From positions 2,356,001-2,420,000 of the forward strand of contig JANUWI010000004.1 of assembly GCA_025504975.1 (NCBI GenBank): DNA of 64,000 bases, given 5' to 3'. The stretch is from Plenodomus lindquistii. Lineage: Eukaryota > Ascomycota > Dothideomycetes > Pleosporales > Leptosphaeriaceae. A model generated the notes under the pieces. The model did not search any database. It worked only from the letters and a program-made list of their open reading frames with translations, and had not been told where the DNA came from. The translations under genes were made by a program, and so were the position numbers. This document shows, piece by piece, positions 53,671 to 64,000 of the stretch; the first letter of the stretch is position 1; every line of letters begins with the position of its first letter.

Positions 53671-56283
53671 CGGAGAGGAGAGGAGGGTAGGGAAGAGCAA
53701 GAGCAAGAAGAGCAAGCGCGGAAGACGGCGGCCTAGGGACTATGAAAGAGGCAGAGGCCGCAGTGGAAGCTCCGGATGGCTTGAGGCGCGCACAGGGCCG
53801 GGGGGTTGCAAGATGAGTGACGCCGCTAGTCTGCTTTGGGCGTGGCGCCAGAGCCGGCCAATTTCCTTTTGGGCCTGATCATTCATTCACCTCGATGAGC
53901 GCGCACTGACATCAAGCCAAAGATCCAACCACACTAGCAATGCCGTGCATTCAAAGACACCATCCTGTTGTACCGTCTGCTACCGTCTGCTACCGTCTGT
54001 TACTGATGCTGTACCTTCACACTCATGCATCTCCCCTTGCAGTCGGCTGCTATCTGTGTCGCCTGCTCGCGTGATGCCAGCCCTCCATGCACCCTCCCCA
54101 GTGCGTGCAACATGCAACCGCCGGGGCCGAGTCACAACTCTGCAAAATCTCTGGTCCGCCCCGGCCACACCGAGTCTGCACCATCGACGTGCGCTTGCAA
54201 TCGTGATGCATCGGCGCCTTGGACTGCCTTTTAGCCCTTGCCATGACATCAAGAGCCAACTTACCGCTCCGCCTGGGTTCAAAACTATCAGCCAAGCCTT
54301 TCTGCCCGCCAGCCAAGTTCCCACCGCACATGCGTCTAACTCGCATCACTATCAGCCTCGCTGTCCTTTGTAACACTGCTTTACCGCAGCAACCACGTCG
54401 ATAATGTCTCACAGCATGCGTTGCCTCTTACACTACTTCCAACTGACAACACTCGTCAGCCCAAACGCTTACTGCCCTAGACGCACCACCAACAGCCCAA
54501 TCATCTCACCGCATCACTCCAAGCCAAAGTATCTATGTGCTGAGTCTGACTGTGTAGTCGGGATTCGGGATACGTCGATACGATAGGCGCTCGGTATCTC
54601 GTATGATCCGCATGCCGGCCCTGACCAATCCATGCTTGGCTCCGCTGCCTCTGCCTCAGGCGAGCGAGCCTCCCGACGTCCTTTGTTAAACCCGACCCAC
54701 CGAGCGGGTGCACAAGCGAGGAGCGAGAGAGAGAGAGAAAAAAACGAGCGGCATTCTGCAAAACGCAATTTCCTTTTTCGCCCGTATTCTCAACCTCCCC
54801 AAGTTTGCAGCTTGCACCCGCCGCCCGCTTTGCTTGGTCAGAATAAGCCGTGACATGGCTTTTCTTTCGTGCGAGACCTCGGACAGTCGGACGAACCCAA
54901 TCCACCACACCATCGAACCACTCGCTGCAAAGTCTACAGTACATAGTTCCACTGCAAATGTTGCGCTACCAACTCTGCAGGCCAGGCACAAAAAGTAACA
55001 ATCCACAACATGATTCCCATCTTCCATTGTCCGTCATTCGCATCAAAGCTTTTTTTCCATTGCGCAAAGGCGATTTTAGGTCCAGACTACATACCCGCAA
55101 CGGTGCCAATTTCCCATGCAGACTATTGTCAACCCACAACGACTATCCTCATAAAAAAAAAATTACAATACCTAGCAACTATTATCCAATATTCACTTTA
55201 CACATAGAAAACCCCCCCCCCCCTTCTAGCTAAACTTTCATGCAAAGAGCAATCTAGACTCCAAAATTCCACATCCCCGGCCCGCCGCCCATCGCAATCT
55301 CACCCTCTCACCATCGTCCCCTAACATCATCCATCCCCTTCTCCCCAAGTTCCAAACCCTAACTGACTCTCCAACCCATCTACATATGTACTATTATGCC
55401 TTGCAAAAAAAATCAATAACACAACAAATTCATCAAAAAACCCATGCCCCCCCCCCCCCTCCCCCCTCCCCCTTAAAATCGCCTGTGTACATATCGGAAA
55501 CAATCAACCCCCCATCCATCCCTAGTCCTAGCTCTCCTCAAAACTCAAAAACCTTCGCTAACCCTGGTTCAATTCGTTCCCGCGGACACCGAGACAAGAA
55601 AACATTCAATCGCGCCGTTGCGTTGCCCTGTCCGACTGCCCCGACTCCCGCGTGCGGGTCAAGTTTCACAAAACGCCATGGGTATGTATGTAAGGATGGG
55701 GTTAACCCACGCACGCGAAATTCCTCGCGTGATTTCCGTTCTGGTCTGTGTCACTCACTGCCGCTGTTGTTGTTGTTGTTGTTGGGGCGGGCGGACGGGG
55801 GCTCAGTTTCATGCACGGGGTTCGCAAGGGGGTCCGAGCTGAGCTGTGAGTTTTTTTGACTTTGTATGCGAAAATCGAGAGATTGTTACTTTGAGGCTTT
55901 GCAATGTTCGATGTCGCTCTTGATGTGTGAATTTTTGATACTTGACTTGCTGCTGTATTATACATGTCAACGAGTATTGTCACAAATGTAGGCCATGAGT
56001 TTGAAAGATGCCAATGTAAAAAGCTCGACATGGAATTAGTTTGATGCAGCTATGCAAATGCCCCATCCGCGTCTGGATTGTCAAGACAACAGTCCTGACG
56101 TCAAAGCCTTCAAAACATGTACAAGAATACGACGCCAACGCTGTACAAACGGTCGCTATCAACAGTACTCGTCAATGACTGCAACACCTACTCAGGCGCC
56201 AGCGCTGCTATCAATCCAAAATGCTCCAAATGCACACCAAACATATCCTCAATCGAAACATCCATCCACGTCCTATTCCCATC
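53493..56283. other. Long intergenic stretch, 2.8 kb
   Basis: No gene supported on either strand; overlapping open frames at 53.9-54.4 and 54.5-55.0 kb conflict and carry no motif. Contains the GA repeat (53622-53669), a second short GA run with an A-run (about 54724-54744), C-tracts (55209-55221 and about 55447-55475) and a (TGT)n run near 55763-55780. Confidence 0.5.
53622..53669 (+). repeat. (GA)n microsatellite upstream of AUR1
   Basis: About 48 bp of nearly pure GA with one AAA interruption. On the AUR1 coding strand it is a (CT)n tract ending about 130 bp before the start codon, in the position where fungal promoters often carry pyrimidine tracts. Confidence 0.85.
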
Positions 56284-58074
56284 CTACGGCGTGTCAATCA
56301 AATCCTCCAAAAAGTCATCCAGTTCAATGATTTGGAACTGCTCGGCCCATTTGGCTCGAAACTTGCGATTCTTATATCCGCCATTCGTCTGCTGGCGCCA
56401 GCTGATGAGCTCAACCTTCCAGCCTTTCTTCAGCGCTCGCTCAACGTGCGCCAGGAAACCATCCGACATCTCGGCTTCGGCGCCATCGCCAGTCGCAAGA
56501 ACCATGGTACTGGGCACTTCGGTATCAATGATGCTTTGGCACATCTTCAGGTGAAGAATCTCGTCGACGCCTTGTTCAACCCATTTCGGAGCTGAAGGAG
56601 TCTTCGGAGCCGGTGCTGGACCCGTTTCAGAGTCACTACCGCTGCCTGATCGTAGTTGAGTAGCCTTGTGCCAGCCATGCTTCTTAACATCGTTGAAGAA
56701 CTTCTTCTTCTCCGAGTCTTCGCGCACAATGAGCACCTGTTCCTGCATCACGCTATCGTAGCCAACCGCTTTCGAGGTCTCTACAAGCTTGGTGACGTGC
56801 GGAAGTGGATTTGCCTCCCGCTGCGAGCCGGCAAAAACTCGCTTTGCAACTGGCCGGCGGCGCTCCATGAGGAGTGCTAGGCTGTCGAAGGACATGTCGT
56901 ATTGGTAAGGCTGAATGCCATGGTATCGAAGCATGTCCTTGAAGCCAATCATAATGTTCGAAGCGTCTACGAAGACGTGGAGTCCGTGGGAGGTCTGCTT
57001 TTCGTTGATGAGTTGCATTGGCGAGACCATCCACTTTCGGTCGTCTGGAAAACGGTTGAGAAGTTTCTGAAAGAGATGAAAGTGACGATCCACCTGAGGT
57101 CGAATCGCAAAGGCGGTTGATGGTGCCATAGGCGTCGCATAGGCAGGGCCGGAAAGTGCAACAGGAGTGGGTGTCGATGAACGTAGAGCGACAGCTCGTT
57201 GAGAGTGTCGCGGCAATGTGACAGGCCGAACGGTACGAGGAACGAGCCCATGCTGACCAGATGGTGTAGTCGCCTGTGTTGGATGGAGCTGTAGCTGAGC
57301 ATAACTTGGAAATTGTGTTGGCGCTGGTGTACCAAACGATGGGTACTGTACTGGCGCAGTATTTTGTTCAAGGATAGGGACATTTTCGATTGGTCGAGAT
57401 GGCTGGGCCGTTACTGGTGGTGGAATGGATGGCCGCTTCAGAACGGTGGGTCGAGAATCTTTGGCTGTCTTGGGCTTCTGCGGAGACGTTGGCGCGGCGA
57501 CAGTCTTGGGATGTGGAACTGGACTTGCAGCCCTGATCTTTGCACTCACGTTGGATCGAGAGTGTGTTCGGGAAGCCTTGGATGGAGACGGAGATGGAGA
57601 CGGTGCTTCTGTGGGTTTGCGTGCTTCTTGTGCGGCGTCCACAAAGAGTTGGAGTTCCCGGTGGAAAGACTCCGATTTGAGCAGTTCGTGCCGCGCCTTC
57701 TCTGCTTTCTTGCGAGCTTTCTGTCGTTGTTTCTTGCTCAATATTGTAGCAGCCACTTGTTCATCGTCTTCCGTAGTACTTGCTAGAGCTTGAGCTGCCT
57801 TGAGAACCGGCGATGGCAACAAAACATCGTCCGAGTTACTGAGTTCCGATTCGGAGTCTACTGGCGGTAATGGCGGTGCATCTTTGGCAAGACCGAGGTT
57901 CTCAAATAGTTTTGAGAAGCTGCCCAAGCGTACTCCACCCTCATCCTGGGTTACTTTGGCAAGTGGACGTGGTTGGGGCGTGATTTGAGGCGAGCTGATG
58001 TCTTGGACGTCCAGGTCTATGAGGTCGATGGCTGAGCTGAAATCCCAGCCTGATTCGGGCGGCATCGAAGGCAT
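56284..58074 (-). CDS. NYN-domain (PIN-like) protein
   Basis: Possible RNA-processing nuclease or RNA-binding protein; the precise role is unknown. A single exon of 596 residues. The first 350 are low-complexity, with a Lys/Arg/Ala-rich helix (SKKQRQKARKKAEKARHELL, about 115-135) and Ser/Pro-rich linkers. The NYN fold begins near residue 365: HVFVDASNIMIGF holds the first acidic residue, and ATGDGAEAEMSDGFLAHVER with KKGWKVELISW holds the later acidic positions and the Rossmann-like strand. It ends with FQIIELDDFLEDLI. These acidic residues could bind one metal ion as in PIN nucleases. The ATG at 58074 gives MPSMPPESGWDFSS. It diverges from the mitochondrial carrier gene. Confidence 0.85.
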   Translation of the reverse strand: MPSMPPESGWDFSSAIDLIDLDVQDISSPQITPQPRPLAKVTQDEGGVRLGSFSKLFENLGLAKDAPPLPPVDSESELSNSDDVLLPSPVLKAAQALASTTEDDEQVAATILSKKQRQKARKKAEKARHELLKSESFHRELQLFVDAAQEARKPTEAPSPSPSPSKASRTHSRSNVSAKIRAASPVPHPKTVAAPTSPQKPKTAKDSRPTVLKRPSIPPPVTAQPSRPIENVPILEQNTAPVQYPSFGTPAPTQFPSYAQLQLHPTQATTPSGQHGLVPRTVRPVTLPRHSQRAVALRSSTPTPVALSGPAYATPMAPSTAFAIRPQVDRHFHLFQKLLNRFPDDRKWMVSPMQLINEKQTSHGLHVFVDASNIMIGFKDMLRYHGIQPYQYDMSFDSLALLMERRRPVAKRVFAGSQREANPLPHVTKLVETSKAVGYDSVMQEQVLIVREDSEKKKFFNDVKKHGWHKATQLRSGSGSDSETGPAPAPKTPSAPKWVEQGVDEILHLKMCQSIIDTEVPSTMVLATGDGAEAEMSDGFLAHVERALKKGWKVELISWRQQTNGGYKNRKFRAKWAEQFQIIELDDFLEDLIDTP

Positions 58075-59415
58075 TTCCGGCTAGCGTCGTTTGTTGGATC
58101 TCGTGGATATGGTTGTTTGCTACAGTGTAGAAGGAGCTGTTGGGTGTTAGTAAGTGAGCGGTGTGGCAAATGCGGTAACTGTTCGAGTACGACTATCGCG
58201 CGCCGCGGTTGCGAGCTCGTTTCGTTTGCGGTCCAAACGTGACTTTCGGAGCCTCAAGGCTGCCGCAAAGGCGAGGCAGGATAGGCAGCAGCAGTGCGGG
58301 GGACCAAACATACCGTGTATCTGGGTTCGAAACAGTAGCTTCAACCGCACGCTCATGATCAATTGAGCTGGCGTAAGAAGGAGAGCACTGTAAGCAATGT
58401 TGGGTGCTATTGCTGGTGCAGACTGCGAAGAGAAATGTAGGCAAAGAATGAAAAATAGAAGTGAGAGGGGGCGGCGGTGGTGATGTATGTGTACTTGAGT
58501 GGCGGGGGTGGAGGTGATCGACGGCAGCTGTCACTGGGTCTCAGCGGCCTCAGCCTCATGGTCTGTGCGGCAGTGATCCATCGGCTCGGGTCGAGATTCG
58601 CCACCGCATGCGGCCTCGTCACCCGCATCTTGCAACATTGAAATGTACAGCCCAGCAAAACACATGCCTATTGTCCATGTCCAGAGATCTGCAAGCGTCA
58701 CGACAAGTGATGGAATGCTTCAATATTCTCCAGAGATCCCCTTTTCTTATGGCGGCCCGACGAGTGTAAATGATGACCGGCGCTTCAGGTGACGGAACAC
58801 CGGCATGACAGCGAAGCACTCCCACCTGAGCGTCTGCGCTAAACATGGCCGAGTATCATCTCAAAGACACGAGGTCTGCCACTGGACGGATATATGCGCT
58901 TGTGCCAGACCGTCAATGTGTTCCTGTGCGTCATGAACTAGAGCGCTGTACACTGCAGCTCTGGACCATCCTTGAGCGCCACCAGATATGCTCCGGGTAG
59001 ATCTTGCCTTCGACCGCGTTTTCCCGATTCAAGCCATCAGATCTGGACGTGCTTTGGATGATGTTCATCTTGTCTGGTCTTCTGTCTTTGTAACAATGCA
59101 TATGCAGATGCGATGTCTGCCGCAACAATGCTATGAACCTCGGCTCCAAAACTGAACCTCACGTCTTCGAGTCTTCAATTCCTCGAATCGTATTGATCCT
59201 ATAACCAACTCTTTGACTCTACGACTCTTTCCCAGACTGCTACCGTACTCGACCTTTCCCAAACTCCTACCATACTTGGCCTAACCAATCTCCATCGCAA
59301 CCACCGAGGTCCATCGACTTCCCGGCAGCAGCGCGCCCCACAACCCGCACCCACCCCTCCATTCTACAATCCACTCTCTCCGACCCTCCCAAATGTCCAC
59401 AACCCAGCAATAGCC
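58075..59415. promoter_or_regulatory. Divergent promoter region, NYN gene / mitochondrial carrier
   Basis: Non-coding interval of 1.34 kb. The last 200 bp before 59416 are CT- and CA-rich, like a fungal leader. No gene or binding-site array recognised. Confidence 0.45.
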
Positions 59416-60524
59416 ATGTCCGCAGATTTCTGGGCCGGCTACGTCTCAGGCGCAGCAGGCATCATCATCGGCAACCCCCTCGATCTCATAAAAACGCGCC
59501 TGCAAGCCGGCCCAAAGCCACCCGTCGCACTCGACACTACCACCACCAATAATGCCGTAAGACCTCGAGGATTTCGAGGGCATTTCGACAACGCAGGGAC
59601 GCTGGTCAGAGGTGAGTAAAGAAGACATCTCATGTTCCAATCCAGGAGACGTAGTACACAGCCGGGCAAACGCAAAGCCAAGACTGAGAAAAACTGACAA
59701 AAGAAAACGAACCAGCACAGGCGCAACACCCCCTCTCCTAACCTACGGCGCCCTAAACGCCCTCCTCTTCATAACCTACAACCGCACCCTCGCGCTGCTC
59801 TCACCCTCTCCCTCCACCTCCCTTACAGCCCCAGATTATGCGAAGATCTGGCTCGCGGGCGCAACAGGCGGTCTCGCATCCTTCGTGGTATCCGCGCCCA
59901 CAGAGCTAGTCAAGTGTCGCGCGCAGGTCGCCACCGAAGCGCGCACAAGTTCCTGGTCGATTGCGCGGGATACGTGGAGGAAGGAGGGGGTGCGGGGACT
60001 GTATTATGGGGGTGGAATAACGAGTGTGAGGGATGCGGTTGGGTATGGGTTTTAGTGAGTCTCTTTCTGTCTATCTGGAAGAAAGGGGAAGGAGAGGGGT
60101 TTCGTGTTGCTGGAGGGAGGCTAATAAAGATGTTAGTTTTTGGTCCTACGAGTGGTCGAGGCAGGCTTGGAGTTCGCCTGATGATACGGAGAGACAGACG
60201 GCGGTGAAGATTATGCTGTGTGGTGGGCTGGCGGGCGTGATTACTTGGGCGTCGATTTTCCCGCTGGATGTGGTTAAGACGAGGGTGCAGACGCAGGTTC
60301 TGCGTCCTGAATTGGGGGGGTTGAGTGAACGATATGCGTTGTTGCAAGGGGAGCCGCGGAAGACAAGGCTCAGTTCGTTGGAGATTGCAAAGCTCGCGTA
60401 CCGGACTGAGGGCGCCGGCGTCTTCTTTCGAGGACTGGGCATATGTAGTGTGCGTGCTTTCATGGTGAATGCGGTACAATGGGCCGTGTACGAATGGGTG
60501 ATGCGCCTACTTCAGCCGCAATGA
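59416..60524 (+). CDS. Mitochondrial carrier protein (SLC25 family)
   Basis: Inner-membrane solute exchanger with six helices in three repeats. Three exons: 59416..59611, 59721..60054 and 60137..60524, 305 residues, the standard family length. The three Px[DE]xx[KR] signatures are present: PLDLIKTRLQ (repeat 1), PTELVKCRAQ (repeat 2) and PLDVVKTRVQ (repeat 3). The first intron (109 nt) must use the second of two nearby acceptors (CACAG at 59716-59720) to give LVRGATPPLLTYGALNALL. The second acceptor, GTTAG at 60132-60136, restores GYGFYFWSYEW. PTELVKCR is typical of the carnitine/ornithine/basic-amino-acid branch, so such a substrate is possible but unproven. No presequence, as normal for carriers. 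Confidence 0.93.
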
Positions 60525-60909
60525 GAAAGAAGTGTCGACGACTCAGAGGTGCGACCGCTTCTGTGGGGAGTCAGACATCCCAGCAGAATAACTACCATGA
60601 GTAACAAGCAAAGATAGACACGTCAGTGAAATGGTGCAATTATAGCTAGAAACCATTGGGATATCACTCCGTCTTGAACTCATACTTCAAGAACTAGCCT
60701 TTTAAAGTACAGAAGGAAATTTTGCCCGTTACCAGTCGCACCCCTACGTTCTTTCTCCTCCGCACAGTCACCCCTTCTCGTAATGGGCGAGTGACTTCAG
60801 ATATATATGGCAGACGCCTTCCAACATAGCAAGGCCTATAAGAGTAGGCACATGTGAAACAGCCCACGCAATTCCTTCAAACGCACAATTGTTCCTCCGG
60901 AAACACACC
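60525..60909. other. Intergenic between convergent genes, 385 bp
   Basis: 3' flanks of the carrier and the RNA-binding protein gene, which converge. AT-rich near 60640-60720; no gene. Confidence 0.45.
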
Positions 60910-62608
60910 CTACATGATCTGATCCTGTGTCAGACCACCAGTGTGCTCGGTACCCTCCATACTGTCGCCGTTGTTCTGGTTGGTGTACTTGACGTACGTC
61001 AGACCGAGGGGACGGCCGCCATACTGGTATCCAGTGAATTTGGCTGACGTTTGTTAGTACCTGCCCAGCTAACAGCTCGAAACAACTTACAGATCGCGGT
61101 CTCGGCATCTGCTGCCTTCTCAAACTCAACAACACCGGTTCCTCGAGAGCGGCCATTGGGCTCATATTGGATCTCGGCACGCTCGACCTTACCAATGGTG
61201 GTAAAAAGCTCGATGAGATCCTCATTGCTTGTCGACCATGGAAGGTTGCGGACGTAGATGGTGTTGCTGGGCTCGCCACCGGACGCAGCGAAGTCGGTGA
61301 ATGGGTTCGGGGGCTGCGAGGTAGCGCTGGGGTCAAAACCTGCACCGCCGCCGGGAGCACCGCCGCCATATCCACCAGCAGCTCCACCAAAGCCTCCACG
61401 ACCACCTCCAAAGCCACCTCCGAAACCACCACGACCACCGCCGAAGCCTCCACGGCCTCCGAAGCCGCCACCAAAGCCGCCACGGCCACCAAATCCGCCA
61501 CGACCACCGAAGCCTCCACCTGGAGGACCAGCGAAGCGATCTTCGCGGACCTCGAGGTTGCGTCCCTGCCAATCGTAACCATTGAACTGGTTGATGGCAT
61601 TACGAGCGTCGTCTACAGTCTCGAAAGCGACGATACCAGAGCCCTTGGGGCGACCGTCAGGTGCAATGTGGACATCAGCGCGGATAACGGAGCCAGTGTG
61701 AGCAGCTTGGCGGAACAGGTCCTTCAGATCCTGCCAACCTACGTTGTAAGGAAGCTAGACGGCAATGTTAGATTGGTTCTCTGCATGAACAGGGACTCGA
61801 GAGGGGCACAAACATTGGCAACATAGACCTGTCTGCCACCTGCACCTCCAGCGCCACCAGGCGGTCCACCGAAGCCACCACCGCCTCCAAAATGGCCACC
61901 TCCTCGAGGACCGCCGCCCATGCCGCCTTCGAAGCCTCCGCGGGTGTTACCGGGGGTGCTGAAGCGAGGCTCGGCCTCTCGGTCTTCGCGAACGTATACG
62001 AGTCGTCCCATCAGGTTCTGATTGCTGAGCGTCGCCACGGCGTTCTGAGCCTGCTCCCGAGTTGCATATTCCACGATGCCACAGCCCTATACCCAAGCAA
62101 AAGCCAGTCAACCTCCATCCTTCTCACGATCAAGACAAGCCATCATCCATTACCTTTGACATTCCGTTGGGCAGCAGCAAGACGTCTGCGAAGAGGACCT
62201 CTCCAGCTATTTGCACCATTAGTCCAGCTCTTGACGCGGCGCAATCGCTTCCAGGGTCGTACCTTGGCGCATGAAGTCCTTGAGGTGATGCCACTTGACA
62301 TCGTAGGAAAGGTTGCCGACATAGACACGGCGGTCTTGCTGCGAAGAGTCCCGGATACTCTGCATCATGTTGTCCTTGTTTTCGGCGGGTCGCGACGATC
62401 CTCCACGCGCGGCTCCGTACGACTGATAGCCTCCTGCGCCCTGCGCCCCACTGTTTGGCGATCGCGAACGGCGGTCGTTGCGACGGTAGTCCTCACGGCT
62501 GCGCGAACGACTGCGCGGCGAGTACGAGCGGCGAGAGCGTCGCGGTGAGCGAGAGCGTCTACGGGGAGAGCGGTCGCGCTGATCATAATTATCAGCTTCG
62601 TACGACAT
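60910..62608 (-). CDS. Three-RRM SR-like RNA-binding protein (Gbp2/Hrb1-like)
   Basis: Probably binds nuclear poly(A) RNA during export and quality control, like yeast Gbp2 and Hrb1. Five exons: 62608..62263, 62206..62154, 62086..61814, 61754..61091 and 61043..60910, 489 residues. An N-terminal Arg/Ser domain (RRRSRSPRRSRRSYSPRSRS) is followed by RRM1 (RRVYVGNLSYDV, GCGIVEYA; about 93-165), RRM2 (RQVYVANLPYNV, GSGIVAFE; about 218-295) and RRM3 (NTIYVRNLPWST, GTGVVEFE; about 390-465). Gly/Arg-rich linkers separate them, the longest being GGFGGRGGFGG repeats before RRM3. The donor of intron 3 (GTTTGT) is weaker than the others. The SR and RGG regions are likely sites of phosphorylation and arginine methylation, as in the yeast proteins (family knowledge). 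Confidence 0.92.
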
Positions 62609-64000
62609 GCTTGCGAATGTGTGATGGGCAGCAATCGGTTAGGGGTGAGGGTAGGGCAGGGGAATTGTGTGTGATGCGAGCTGCTGCAAGGCTCGCGTGA
62701 GTGATGAGGTTTGGGTTGGAGGAGTTGATGTTGTTGCGAGTGGGTGAGGTCGGTGCGTCTTCGAGAGCTCGACGGCTCTTTCCGTAGAGGTCACGTGGCC
62801 TTTGCAGTCACCCACCAGCGCCCCAGGCACAGCCATGCGTATCTAGCGGAAGGGCTTCCTGGCGAACCTCATCAAGAAGCGCATGGCCGCTTGGACCGAC
62901 GCCTGCGGCCAATTGCAGCTCTCAACAGCAAACTCGCTCCACGCCCAGCACCCAGCGCTCTGGGACTCGACAGAGAAGGACTTGGACTTGGACTTGGACT
63001 TACCTGGTCCTGTGGACGATATGTGTCTCCTTGGTCTGGGAGCAAGGTCAGTCAGAAGATGTAGGAAGAGAGGGCACCGTGATGGCGAGCGGCGGCAAGA
63101 GAGAGTCAGGCAGGAGAGGGGAAGACCGGAAGCACGAGAGCCCTTACCCATCGTTCCCGGTGACACTTGCTGCGCAGAGTGAGAACCTGGCTCCTTGCTA
63201 GCTGAGGCGGCCTGTAGTGCGCAGATATCACCTGCAGAGGAAATTGCCCTGTCTCCGCGCCTCTACTCGGATGCCGCCGTATGGGTGCTTGAGCGTGCAC
63301 GCCTCGCCACGGCACAGCGCCCTGGCAGCCAATGGCACTGCGTAGGTGGGCACCGAGGACTCGAGCAACTTCCCAGCAGCTTGGGTTGGTTCCCCAAAGG
63401 TCGAGGTTACAGGAGGCTGCTGATATTGTACACGGCAAGCTCTCGGGAGGCAGCGGGACCTGTCGTGAGCACCGAGAGCAAAGTGGCCAGCGGTCGTATG
63501 GGTATTCACGGACTACGCGGCTTCGAGATCGGTCCGGCCCCAAACGCAACTGGATCGGCTGTTGCTTTGGCAAACACCGTGATGGGGAGTGGTGCATGTC
63601 ATGGAGGGGTGGGTCCTGTTGGCGTTCCCCCACCACTACGGCAGGCCGTGCGCGGAACGGCACCTAGGCCCTACTAGCCATATCTACAGTAGTCTGATGA
63701 GATCGTCTTGGAGTTTTCTTCCATCTCTCAACCACAGTCGCACTTGGCCCCTGTGTGCCAGCCAGGTCACTAGAACAAACACAATCCACCTTCGATCTGA
63801 TTCGATTCGATCCAGCACTGTAACGCCCACATGCACAGGGCCCACACTTTGTATCACCAGTTCGCCCACTCGGGGCATGCATTCCGAGTACACAGCATTA
63901 GTGTGGACCCTTTTGCTGCTCTTGAGTTCACAATATCTATCTGCAGAAATCACCGACATTCTGATAGGTTGGTCATGTCCTGCGATTGCTTAGCCATGCA
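62609..64000. other. Window end, no supported gene
   Basis: Promoter of the RNA-binding protein gene plus 1.2 kb of mixed-composition DNA. Open frames at 63106-63677 overlap on both strands without recognisable motifs. A four-copy hexamer (GGACTT, 62978-63001) is present. A gene could begin beyond the edge. Confidence 0.4.
62978..63001 (+). repeat. (GGACTT)4 tandem hexamer
   Basis: Four exact hexamers in non-coding DNA. Confidence 0.9.

Noticed and set aside
62365..62700. Open frames opposite the RS-rich N-terminus of the Gbp2-like gene
   Set aside because: Arg/Ser codon repeats keep other frames open by composition alone.
63106..63677. Open frames of 93-185 codons on both strands near the window end
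   Set aside because: Mutually overlapping, no motif, no splice pattern; not supportable as genes.

Overview
The window is filamentous ascomycete nuclear DNA. Genes are monocistronic, most are split by 41-109 nt GT-AG introns, upstream leaders are CT-rich, and the gene families are fungal: Zn2Cys6 regulator, HET domain, AUR1-type inositol phosphorylceramide synthase, fungal P450, DUF8035-like protein, and a tRNA-Asp with a short intron. Small inverted-repeat elements and G-to-A differences between repeat copies suggest a genome with repeat-induced point mutation. I infer a Dothideomycete, probably Pleosporales; nothing here fixes the species. Exon limits were assigned by hand from splice signals and reading-frame continuity.

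Layout. 0.1-4.5 kb: a D-2-hydroxyacid dehydrogenase and an MFS sugar transporter. 6.6-9.4 kb: a large Arg/Ser/Asp-rich DUF8035-like protein. 10.6-18.7 kb: a secreted-type carboxylesterase, a Zn2Cys6 regulator, an indoleamine 2,3-dioxygenase and a kynureninase. The last two diverge from a shared promoter that carries a tandem repeat of CGG-N10-CGG. 18.8-21.0 kb: a HET-domain protein beside a 6-kb gene-poor tract (21.0-27.1 kb) with foldback repeats and one tiny gene. 27.1-37.0 kb: a dense housekeeping block with a mitochondrial acyl-CoA ligase, a GRAM-TBC-EF-hand Rab GAP, a polyol-type SDR with a mitochondrial leader, and an inositol-polyphosphate 5-phosphatase.

37.0-49.1 kb is more accessory: a fungal regulator-like gene without its zinc cluster, a clearly broken GNAT-like pseudogene, a P450, an intron-containing tRNA-Asp, two related inverted-repeat elements, a secreted serine carboxypeptidase and two poorly characterised genes with reading-frame problems. 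49.6-62.6 kb: an LPMO-like secreted protein, a small unknown gene, IPC synthase, a long gene-free stretch, a NYN-domain protein, a mitochondrial carrier and a three-RRM Gbp2/Hrb1-like RNA-binding protein. The last 1.4 kb shows no supported gene.

The strongest joint function is tryptophan catabolism. IDO makes N-formylkynurenine and kynureninase releases anthranilate plus alanine from kynurenine. The two are likely co-expressed, possibly under the adjacent Zn2Cys6 protein. I found no convincing unknown multi-gene system. The best leads are that regulated gene pair, the related inverted-repeat elements and the recently broken GNAT-like gene.
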